Shown here piece by piece: positions 48,272-58,992 of a DNA stretch of 64,000 nucleotides (position 1 is the stretch's first letter; each line of letters starts with the position of its first letter). The stretch lies in the NCBI GenBank assembly GCA_005784505.1, contig VCAZ01000001.1:10039097-10103096 (forward strand). Direction: 5' to 3'. The translations under genes were made by a program, and so were the position numbers. The notes below the pieces were generated by a model that did not search any database, had not been told where the DNA came from, and saw nothing but the letters and a program-made list of their open reading frames with translations. Source of the DNA: Bagarius yarrelli (Eukaryota; Chordata; Actinopteri; Siluriformes; Sisoridae).

Positions 48272-49599
48272 TTACTTGGTGTTAAACAGCATGATCAGGT
48301 TGTTGACTGCAGCTGTAGTAGACTGAACGTTCTGACCGGTCACTAGGTGGCGGTCCAAGACCACATGAAGTGAATCCTCCTGACTGGCTGTAACATACAT
48401 ACACGTCAGTTCTGTTAGTATAATTCACAAGTCAGGAACATGTTTGATGTACATAAAGTTAAAACAACGATGTATCAATGATCCTGCAAACAAACCTGTA
48501 TAGGATCCGCCATTGTCCTTCACAAAGTCTTCCACAATCAGGGGAAGGTTGGCAAAATCCGGGGAGCGCACCAGCTCGAAAACAGACGGCTTTGATAAAG
48601 AATAATGATGTAAATAATAACTGATGTTATCGTTATATCTTTTTGACATTGTATTAATTGAATCCTAAAACGTACTCCAGTAAGGCTGTATCCACTAAAG
48701 ACCCATTTCTGTCCCTCTGTGGCACAGCAAAGTGCAGAAACTCCCTGTCCCACAGCACACACAGGCTCTAAAAATCCCAAACACACACAAACATATCCTG
48801 TCATGCTTAAGCTAATGCTAAACAATGAGTTGTACTGTACAGCAGGATGTCTTACTCTTCTGAACGCTGAAGTGTGTGAGGATACGTGATAGCGAGCCAC
48901 TGTGAGCAAGATCCTTCAAAGCTCCTGGGCAGTCTGGGATCAGGAGAGCCTGGTAGCGAGCACCTGCAGCGCAACACGTACAGAAACATCCTATTGAATA
49001 TTCTTTTACAGTGTTACAATGTTCAGTGACATGTAATGTCATGAATTAAGAACATATAGGACTGTAATTGTTTAATATGGCTAAATATTAACATTTTGAT
49101 GTCTATTAGTGTAAACCCGTTTAAATAAATGCCAGAACAGTGTGTGTGTGTGTGTGTGACCATCAATGGACTCCAGTTTTGCAGGGGTGGCGTAAGGTTT
49201 GACGTTGAAATCCTGAACCCATCGAGATGAGCTTTCATCAATCCCGACAAAGTCAATCGTTTTGCCCTGGGGGGGGGGGTCGTCAAATGAAATCTAAATC
49301 TTTATATTGTAATGAACTCTATTCAGTGAACAGAGTGTGTAGTAGGTGCTGTAGTGTTTTCTCACCCCGGGTGTAGCTGTTTGCAGGTTAAACACAGGAC
49401 TACAGAGAGAGAAACACTGCTGAAAGGAGCGGACCGACACCCCTACAAATAAAAAGGCATTACATTACAGCTGAAAAGAGGGATTTATTCACAATCACAT
49501 CTATACAACATGCCAGAGGTTAAAGCGTTGGACTGCTGATCAAAAACATCATGGGTTTAATTCCCAGCATCACCAAGCTTTTCCAAACGGCTCAGATAG

Positions 49600-49667
<68 letters not shown>

Positions 49668-49847
49668 AATAAAGATAAAAACAGAAATGTAATGCTGTGA
49701 TTAAAACTCATAACAACTGAGCTACCAGCCAACCTGTGCCGCTTTTATAAACACTACTTAATAATATAAAGGACACCATTAGATGAAATCGGTCCTACCT
49801 TCCGGCGTTGCACTGGCCACAATAAGACAAGTGGGTTTGGATGTCAT
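48272..49847 (-). CDS. gatd1: GATD1 (PDDC1), class 1 glutamine amidotransferase-like domain protein
   Basis: A DJ-1/PfpI-superfamily protein whose substrate is not established. Seven exons: 49799-49847, 49366-49442, 49161-49266, 48856-48963, 48676-48767, 48496-48589 and 48272-48387, giving 213 aa against about 220 in human. It starts MTSKPTCLIVASATPEGV, the first strand of the flavodoxin-like fold. The nucleophile-elbow region reads KPVCAVGQGVSAL, with Cys in the place expected for the superfamily. The C-terminal block VVLDRHLVTGQNVQSTTAAVNNL is typical of the DJ-1/PfpI family. All introns are GT-AG, and exon 3 uses an acceptor preceded by a run of C. Intron 1 contains a SINE with a long poly(A) tail. 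It converges on chid1, as expected for a conserved vertebrate neighbourhood. Confidence 0.94.
49505..49663 (+). mobile_element. tRNA-derived SINE with 62-base poly(A) tail, gatd1 intron 1
   Basis: A short head ('gaggttaaagcgttggactgctgat') with B box 'gggtttaattccc' is followed after a 50-base body by a run of 62 A (49602-49663). It is antisense to gatd1. Such a long pure tail suggests recent retroposition or later slippage. Confidence 0.7.
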
Positions 49848-51108
49848 TTTTAAAAAATGTTTACAATCAGCTTAAACTTTTCTGCTGTAAAATCTTGCTG
49901 GCTAACGTTTATTCAAAAGCTAATAATACCGACAGTCTCTAAAATACATGATTAAATTAGATAAAATTATAATAAAGTCTTTTACAGGGTTGTAAAATCT
50001 TGTTTCGCTCACTAAATGTTCCGTCTCGAAACTGGAGTCATAGTTGTAGTTCCGTTTACACACGGCACATGAATGCAGCAGGCTGTGGTAGGACTTATAA
50101 TAACGCACTACACACGCATTTCAAGTGTTGTACTAACACATTCAGCGGGATGGAAGGTACTATTAAAAAAACCCCAAAAGATCCAAAGTACCAAAAAATC
50201 GCGCATCCACGATGGAGCCACCAGATGGCGCTGCGTTGCAACATCTTTTGCTAAACCAATGTGGATTTGTTATGTTATTATGCAGTTTTGTGTTGTGATG
50301 CTGTGGGAAAACTGTCCAAAAACTTCAAACACGATACAACAGGAAGGATTAATATTTACCTCATTTATTTGGGAAATAAAACTTTTCTCTATAAACTAAC
50401 GTTTATAATTGCTGTATACATTTTTAGCATACATGATTTTTTTAGTAGCGTTTACTTGGTTATACAATATATGTTAATTTGTACAACACAATTTAAAATA
50501 TAACTAAAAGCAGTACAAAGTAATGTTTTTGGATACTCAAACTAAAATGTGTAATATTTAGGCTTTAAAACATAAACTTTCTCTGTACAGCAAGTAGAAG
50601 ATTTTTGACTAATGAAAATATACATTCACTGATGTAGTTAAGTAATATGGCAACAGGACAAATATTTACCACCAGGAAAAGTCTACCAGTCTAAAAAGCC
50701 TGGCCTGTGTTTCTGAAATCTGGTAGCTAGTCAGACCAAGCTATTTATTTTCTTTTTAGCATACAGATATATAGGAAGTAATCTAGTGAAAGCTCTATGC
50801 TGTGAAATGTAGCTGATTTTACTTCCAATCACTTACATTCAATCATTGTCAAGCCCTTCTTTATTTTCAGGCTGTGAGGCACCAACATTACATGACGAAC
50901 CAGTATCATAAATCATATTGGATCATCATTGGTTTTGATTCATTCATATGCTTTTTTTCTTTATAAAATGACTGCCCTGCAGCCAAAATATATATTATGG
51001 TCTGCTGTCCTTTACAACTTTACACAGAATATTTACAATGCATAGCAGCCGAACAGAACGGTTAAGACACCCAAAGGAACAACTGTGAAAAGTGTTTGTG
51101 TATTTGTA
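49848..51108. other. gatd1 upstream region and cd151 3' UTR
   Basis: The left part must include the gatd1 promoter. A run with several CpGs (ccgtctcgaaactgg, cacacggcac) at 50020-50070 is the best candidate. The right part borders the cd151 stop and is probably 3' UTR. No further gene is seen. Confidence 0.4.
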
Positions 51109-54100
51109 TTAGTAAGGCTCCTCTTTTAAACTTCGGTACAGACAGCAGGTGAAGAGCATTCCTAAAACCTGTGAAAGAAAACAACAAACAGACCAAAATT
51201 AGAATAGTGTATATGGAAAAAAATTGCACAAAAACATATAGATTCAGAGACGGTACAGGGATTTATTACCTGTAGAAATGCTATTCCAATACCCACACCA
51301 CCTAATATCAGCAAGTGCTGAAGAATATACTTCTCTAATTTAGAAATGCAGCCACCCTAAAGTAGAAAAAACAAACAATATTGATAGTAGATTCTAACAG
51401 TTTTACTAAACTTGATTCAATTCAGTTCAATCGAACCCTGGTCATCCGGAGTACAACAGCGCCATATGTACGGCACCTGTTTTGCTATCTAGGTTCTTAA
51501 TTCTGTTAAAAGATGCCAAAGAATGTGTTGAGGGAAGCTGTTGTTGGGTATGTATTAATGGAAATTAAATTTGTTTTCACAAAAGATTTTCCACAACATC
51601 TAATGTGGATTATTAAAAGATAGATTAAAAACTACTATGGATAGCTGTTTAATAAATAAATATGTCTGAGAGTTAAACAAGACTAAAAGGGAAACTCTTT
51701 ACTTTGTGCTGTTCCATCCACTAACATTCCATTACTGATAATTTTCCTGAAACCACATGCCCTGTAGTGTTTAATCTCTAATATATCAGTTTGTGTTGTT
51801 AAAGGAAAAAGCTGCAAATTATCCCCACCTCTACTTTATAGATATTGGATGGGTGGTCTCTCACTCCACAGCCAACAGTAGGGGTCTTGCAGCAGCTGTC
51901 AGGCACGAGCCGTCTGTCAGCAAACGTGTGTATCCAGGCTCCCTCCTGCCAATCTTCCGAACTGTTACTGCCGCAACATTTCAGCTGTTCCACCGTACAG
52001 AGGGAGCGTGGGAAAAAAGGGTGTCAACATTTAACAAAACACAAGGTAATGTGATTTGATTTATTCATCTGTTGTTATCATGTCTCACTGTCTTCTACCT
52101 AAAGTGCTGAGAGTCTGATTTAATAACTAGTTTGTCTTTTTAAATTTTATTTGTATAGCACTTTTAAAAATGGCAGCTTCATTGTACATTCATAATAAAA
52201 ATTGCAAAGGTTTAAAGTTTAATTTAATTGTTATTACTTTCAAGCAAACCAGATACAAAAGTTGCAAAGCAAAATGTCTTGGGACAATATGTGGGGAAAA
52301 AAACCTTGGGAGAAACCAGCCTCTCAAACTGTTTATAATTAAGATAATATGTGTAACCTAGAGATTCTAGCAAAAAGACTACGAGGACCATTAAGGAGTA
52401 GAGCTTTCCTTACTCCACAACAGCAGAGTACTTAAAAACTATATATATATATATATACATTATGCTCATTATGAAATAATGTCCAACTCGCACACTTCTA
52501 TACTATATAGTAGGTGAGTTTGCAAGGTGAGCAGTATGTCCAAAACCAGTGCATTAAAAATTCCCGGATAATGTGGATCTCAATGGAGAAGTGGTAGCTT
52601 AGTGATTAATGTGTTTCAATGCTAACCGGAAGATTGTGGGTTCAATTTACAGCATCACAAAATTGAGCAAGGCCCTCAACCCCACATGTATGTACATGAA
52701 ATAAATTTAAGTCCCTCTGGATAAAAGCACCTGCCAAATTCTGAATCTTGCTATTTTCACTTGAATTTTAAAGTATGTATACAATGTACACTACCAACAC
52801 ATGAGCTTGCAGAGGAGACGACATATCGTCATAAGAGAAAAATGGCAGAAGGTGTAGACACAGCACTTTTTGAGTGCTTTAATTAGCTTTAAGTACTTTG
52901 GGAGTAAGATTGTTCCTTGTGTTTAAATTGCATAACTATAGAAAACTATAAAGTCTCTTACATCCTGTTGGAGTTTGTCCACAGCTCTTGTGATGTGCTC
53001 CTGATCAGGCTGCTGGTACTTCTGCACCATGGTCTCTTTCAGGTCTGCGCTTAGCTCGTCATTTAGCTGTACAGAAATAACCAAAGCCACTAAGCCAAAT
53101 ATAAGAAACCATCAACTCTAAAATTTAACACACCATTAAGTTTCTGATCAGTGTGGAGCAGATGGAAGAAGTAAGGTGGAAGAGTACAGTGTGGTATAGA
53201 GGGAGACAGGTTTACCTTATGGCAGAAAGGAAAACACTGCAGGGAGATACGGAAAGGGAGGAAAGAAAGGATTTTTAAACAGGGAAAATCACTCAAAAAA
53301 GGCATGCAGACAAACAGATTTATTTAAGAAGTCCAGAAGCATGGCATGCATCTATAACTAATGTTTTTTTTATTAAAAAACAAAAGTGATAAAATGTATG
53401 TTAATCACAGAACATAAAGCTGTTATTAAGATATCTTTTGTTAAATATTAATAATAATGGTCAAGTAAACCAAAATTGTCTTTCTTATTAAAACAGATCT
53501 CTCGCAAAATTACGCATAGATGTTAAGTTGCTTGTCTCACAGTTGTTTGCAACCACAGTTGCACTTTGTCAAAAACCCAAACCTTATAATTTGTATTATT
53601 ATAAATTAAATAAATTGATAATAGGTTACGCATTCATGTACTAAAATCATAAAATTAAAGTATGTTTAAAGCTGGTTAAAACTAAAAGTGACTTCTTGCA
53701 AGTAATAATGAGAGTCAGTTATATTATTCTGACACTATATAAGAGACCAAGCTAAAAGTGTCAATATAAATAAAATAAATTGTGACTTGATAGAAATCCA
53801 TGTTTCAGTTTGTTCCTCTGTGAACCACTGATTTGATGTTAGAAGCTAATGTGAAAGATTAGAGCCTTTTTCAATTATTTATTTATGCAAATCACAAAAA
53901 ACAGCAAATCAGAAAACTAAAGCATGTACAATGCTTCCAGACCTGCTGGCATGTACCCAAATCCACATTATAAATAAAGTAAAATAAATGCTCATGTATT
54001 GACATGCATCAGGAACAATGTTCAAGCAATTTTCTGTCCTGGAGGTCTGAAGTCCAGCACATTTGGTGAGCTACCAGCTTTATAATACCAGAATCAGTTC

Positions 54101-55937
54101 AAATGTTATGTAATGTTGTGCTAAACTGTGGACCTCCAAGACCTAATTTGAAGATATTTAAAAGAAAATCAAAGTTCAGACACTTTGAAGCTTTGAGCAC
54201 AGGTTAAGAGACAGAGACTCCGACATGAGGATGCTGAATTGAAGGGAATGCAAACAAACAAAATGTATGAAAGAATCGCTTACCTGTTGATGATACCAGT
54301 AGGCCAGAACTCCAGCAGTGATCTCTAGCAGAAATATCAACAGCAGCAAAACAAAGAACTGCAAAAAGAATATTACAAAAATATAAAAATTTTAAAAAAG
54401 AATTATATAAACTAGACAAAAAACCCCAGTGAGGACAGATATTAAAATAAGACATATGTAAAACTACTGAGGTATTAAGACCTGAGATAAGCTGTAAAAA
54501 CACCTGTTAAACAGAACTCACAAGAACTCTTGATTTTAATAAAGACAAATGGCTAGACAGAGAGAGCGCATGAGAGCGAGAAAGAGAAGGAGAGAGAGAG
54601 AAATAGGAAAAGGTATTAGGGAGGGTGGAGCAAAGGAAAAAAGAAAGAGGGAAATATTAACGGTGGACTAAGGCTGGCTATAACAGTACAATTACCCAAC
54701 ACACACACACACCTCCCTAAGACTCCCTTCCTGTTTGGAGACTTTTACTCATTCACTCCTATGCCCTTCGTTTCTGGCATGTCGCCTCCCTCACCCATAC
54801 CCCTCATTCCGCAGCTGTGACTCAGTCTTCCATACAGGTCTTAAATATACACACGACTTTATTTTAAAATTTTAAAACAAACCCCAACCACAGTCAAGCA
54901 ATTAGAAACTGACAGATTCAGCACTCAGTAGCCTTTAGGGTACTAAGCAAGTCTGCACTTTTCACTTAAACCTTTTTCCTCAGCATAATATTCTAAAATC
55001 CTTGCCTACAGATGCTCAGCATATTATCCAGGGGAGTGCTGTGGCAACTCATCTGAAACGTTTCCAAAAACATTTTCGGGTAAAGGGATACAGGGGGGAG
55101 TTTGTGCTGCATTCTTTTAGTGTTTTGCCAATAGGCCTGTGTTAAATCTGGCATCTCACATGGCATATCACATGGAACAGTAGTCATTATGATCTTAGTG
55201 TTTGATGAGGAAATAAACTCACAGCAGTGGCTCTGTTTGTCCAGTCCTACGCTAAAGAAGTTTTATCAGTGAGTATGCATTATCTGATTATTAATAAATG
55301 GAAAGAAGATGTTTTGAGCCTATTTTTAAATCGTTTAGGCTAAAGCCAGTGGTAATTTATCCAACATGCTTATAAATGACTATATTATGTCCTCAACTCA
55401 CCACTATCAGTAGTCTTTTGTTCTCCTTAATGGTGCCACAGCAGCCCAGGATTCCAGTAAGCATAACAACAGCTCCTGCTGCAATTAGGATGTAGGCAGC
55501 AAATGAATATGTACTAGATGACAACAGACTAATGTAGGCACCCTTGTCTGCTAGAGTCCAGACTCCCACTGCCATCACAGTACACCCAGACAGCTGAGAA
55601 AACAAACAAACAAAATAAAGCAGTTAGATTTCTTATAGCATCTCCAGCAACTACTTTATCTTGCTTAGGGTCAGCAGAGATTCAGAGATTAAGACAGGAC
55701 ATTACAGAAGATAAAAATACACCCTGAGAGGAATGTACCAGAGAATTTTAACTAGACCATAAAATCTTTCACATGTGCACAAAATGACTTTAAATACTTT
55801 TTTAAATGCTTATATGTATTAATTTATCAGTAAAATAGGAAAAATAATAAACTAACCCATAAAAGCAGATTGAAGGTAAACAGCAGATATTTGAGGCATA
55901 CTGTTCCACAGGAGTTTGTCTTTTCCTCTTCCACCAT
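51109..55937 (-). CDS. cd151: CD151 tetraspanin
   Basis: CD151 is a four-pass plasma-membrane tetraspanin that partners laminin-binding integrins (alpha3beta1, alpha6beta4) in adhesion and epithelial integrity. Seven coding exons: 55857-55937, 55402-55593, 54284-54358, 52962-53066, 51829-51984, 51270-51356 and 51109-51168, all phase 0, giving 251 aa against 253 in human. N-terminus MVEEEKTNSCGTVCLKYLLF with juxtamembrane Cys for palmitoylation. TM1, small loop, TM2 (ILIAAGAVVML) with GCCG, TM3 (FVLLLLIFLLE), and a large extracellular loop with CCGSNSSEDW, PDSCCK and VGCG. TM4 is followed by LFTCCLYRSLKEEPY, matching the CD151 tail. The integrin-contact triplet reads VRD (51856-51864) where human has QRD. 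The SLKxEx(Y) tail and CGTVCLKYLL start separate it from TSPAN4 and TSPAN9. Confidence 0.95.
52138..52325 (+). repeat. Dispersed teleost repeat, partial copy, cd151 intron 4
   Basis: 'ttttatttgtatagcacttttaaa' at the left and 'aaaaccttgggagaaaccagcctc' at the right are the two ends of the repeat seen in full at 34240-34990. The middle is largely lost. Confidence 0.6.
52460..52900. repeat. Unclassified dispersed repeat copy B, split by a SINE
   Basis: The right half (52755-52900: 'ttttaaagtatgtatacaatgtacac', 'tttgagtgctttaattagctttaagtactt') matches the element at 44420-44690. Its left half ends at 'attcccgga' (52560-52568). The SINE at 52585-52745 interrupts it where the other copy reads 'cccggattttaaag'. 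Confidence 0.55.
52585..52745 (+). mobile_element. tRNA-derived SINE nested in an older repeat, cd151 intron 4
   Basis: 'gtggtagcttagtgattaatgtg', 'gtgggttcaatttacagcatcac', 'gagcaaggccctcaacccc' and the tail 'tccctctggataaaagcacctgcc' define the copy. The host element continues on both sides. Confidence 0.7.
53995..54150. repeat. Degraded palindromic repeat in cd151 intron 3
   Basis: 'gtcctggaggtctgaagtccagcaca' and, later, 'ctaaactgtggacctccaagacc' look like opposed ends of a small foldback element. No family is assigned. Confidence 0.4.
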
Positions 55938-57819
55938 CCTGGAAAAAACCCACAAAAATATAATCTATTTATGTTAAAATCTAAAAAAATGTATTCCGTG
56001 CTAATTTTATATTAAAAGTATTTCCTTTAATCCTACAACATAATAACTTATAGAACAGTAAACATTCTAAAACACTTGTGTGGTACATTCAAAGGAGGAC
56101 AGTGAAGAAAAAAAAGATTTATTTATACAGAAAACAACCATTAAATGCAAGAAGATGGTGCGACATCAAGTAATAAGAGAAGATAGTATGAGTCCCACTG
56201 TAACTACTAAAAGTTACAATCATACTGGATACTATTTTAATAGATAATCCATTCTGATTAAGTAACAACATACCAGTGACCATCACACTTATGTGAGCCT
56301 GTTCTCATTCTAGATTTATTCCCTCATTTCTTTTTAAATAAACTTGGACACAGATGCTGATCATTATCTGAGGTAGTTTATTCTCAAAGTGTTCACTGGT
56401 GTTTGGGTCAGAGTGCTGTACAGGACACATGAGTTTTTCCATTCTGTCCTTGACAAATCATGTCTCATATAGCGTTTGCTTTAGTAAAGTGCACACAGTC
56501 ATGCTGGACCATTTTTGGGTCCATAAAAAAAAATATTTGTAGTTACATTATAAGAAGGATCCACATACATATACAGTATAAAATAACCCTACTGTCATTC
56601 CTTCCTGACTGGCTGATGTGGGGGGGTGGGGGTGAGAACGAGTTAAACATTTACTACCCCGTGGCCCCTATCTGGCACTCACAGACATATCTGTCACTGT
56701 CTGAGTAACACTATCCTGTCGTGAGAAATGAGGTAAGTCCTATAACGGTCCCTATAGAGATGAGACCACAGTGACTCACATCACAATTTGACACCAGTGT
56801 TTATCCTGGTTTAATCCATCATGGACACTTACTCAGAGTTTAAAGACTGCAGCGTAATGTGCTAAAGCTGGTTATTATTATAAATACTGATTGCTATAAA
56901 ATCAGTCTATAATGTAGTGTGGCATACACTAAAACATCAGTAATGAATTAGGTCTAATTTAAAATTTTGATTGGATTAGTTAAGATCTACAATAAACTGG
57001 AGACAAGTGCAAATGTGTTGCTTTAATTTATAAACCAAAAATCCCAGCCTATATATATAGGAACAAATAACAATAATAAGAAGAATTAAACATTAAATTT
57101 CCCCCCGTCTGTATGGTCTTAAGTAGCCAGAAGTGAATGACTATAATAATAACTGAAGCATAACAGTGTTTAATGCCTAATCCAAGTAAACACAAGACAT
57201 TATTGCACCTTAGAAACCTTAGAATTAGTAGGACAAACCCCTTTTTAAAAACTTTTTTAGCTGTTCCAGAGTCTCTCTCATTTCAGCTCATTAGTGTGAA
57301 CTTTATTAGTGTGAATGTAAAAAAATTACATAGCAAAATTTATACGTGCAAATTTATACAGGTAACATAAACAAATTAAACAACATTAATAACGAAATAA
57401 ACAAATCAAACAAACAACAGACACCCCCCCCACACACACCCACACCCACAAAAACTAGGAGGTCAGTGTCGGAATGTGTTCTGTAAGGTGTTTGAAGTGT
57501 GTGTATCTCTCTCTCTCACACACACCGGAATCTGCGCTATCTGTAATTCATTACCGATAGGCGGACACCTGGCATGTCTGAGAATAAACCAGCGATTAGA
57601 TTTTACACAAAATACACTTTTTTTAAACACAGTGGCAAAAACCTAGCGATATACATGTTTAGAAGTTTTACACCTTACAAACTATTTTAACATGACTTAC
57701 AACTGACATCCACAAGGTCATTAGTAAACAAAAATAAATATAAAAAGAGTAAAACAAAATAAAAAAAAAAACCCGGATCAAACTGGATTTAATATTTAGA
57801 AGGAGAAAAATTCTCTTAC

Positions 57820-57896
57820 CTGCTGTAAGTGTAAACACCAAGCTACAACTCTGCGCCACTAAACCACTGTGTCCGTGAAGATTTCACTGTTGTTAG

Positions 57897-57946
<50 letters not shown>

Positions 57947-58030
57947 AAGAAAGAGAGGGGTGGTGATGAGGACGCTCAGAAGGGCGCGGGCACGCGGCGG
58001 GGGCGCGCACAATCCAAGCGCCGGACATTA
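57820..58030 (-). promoter_or_regulatory. cd151: cd151 promoter CpG cluster and noncoding first exon
   Basis: A dense CpG cluster (gggcgcgggcacgcggcgggggcgcgc) lies at 57975-58010. A plausible untranslated exon ends with donor ACAGCAG|GTAAGAG at 57820, and the next exon begins at the acceptor just before the ATG (TTTTTTCCAG). A (GT)n(GA)n microsatellite lies between CpG cluster and exon. Confidence 0.6.
57898..57956. repeat. Compound (GT)n(GA)n microsatellite in cd151 promoter/5' exon
   Basis: A GT run flows directly into a GA run between the CpG cluster and the putative 5' exon of cd151. Length variation here could affect promoter activity, but that is speculation. Confidence 0.9.
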
Positions 58031-58992
58031 GTTCAATGAAGGTGGGAATTTGGTAAGGCACCGAATCTTTCAGTCAGATTTACACATGATAAATTATAAA
58101 ACTACAAATTACACCTACATACATATAAATACATAGCTGCGACAAAAATGTATAACTATTAATTATTACCCTTTAATGTTTAATGTGAAAGTCCTGTTTT
58201 GAGAAAAGTTCGACATAGACTTTTATTTTTACTGTTAAATAAAAAAACAGACTGTTGTGGTGGACTTGTTTGTTTTATCTAACATATAAGCACTTTTTAA
58301 TTTTTTTTTTGTAGTCTTTGTTGACTTCTATTAATTTTTTTTCTGGGGCACTAATACATTGAATCACAAAAGCATTAGTAATATGCCAAGCACTCATGTT
58401 GGGAAGATTGGAAGTTTGGTGCACACAAAGCCATGCTGGAACAGTGTTTAGGTCTCGGTTCTAGTAAGGGAAACTAATTCTACAGCAAACAATGACATCT
58501 AAGCTAAAGGCAAAAAGTTAGGGTTAGGTGTGTATGTAATTTTAGTTCTATATTTCCTATGTTGCAATGTCTCGGTCACATCCTTGGGCTCAAAACTCTA
58601 TTTTAACTTTAACATGATAAATGAAGAATAAAAAAGTGACAATTCAATAAGCATATATAAATGAACATGAGGTTTTAAAACATTTACATTTCGGATTTTA
58701 ATTATATTCACACAAAAAAAAAGCATTCTGTAAATACAAAAAGACAGTAAAGACATCTATACATCTAAAGCACAGTCTGAGATCAGACAATAGTCATCCA
58801 CACATTAATCAAGCACTGAGTTGTCGATATTAAATGTGTCCATTCTGCTAGTGCGGGAAAAGAAAGCCATATAAAAAATTTAATTTCTGTTTCGTAAGCT
58901 TGCTTAAAAAAGAAATTACAAAACAATTCTCTGCTTATTTTGAAGTAACTAAAATCTAAAGGGGAAACACAACTGCAGATCAATAATGGTCT
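58031..58992. other. Spacer between cd151 promoter and pus7 3' end
   Basis: No coding exon is seen. The right end is presumably pus7 3' UTR, though no convincing minus-strand poly(A) signal close to the stop was identified. Confidence 0.4.
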
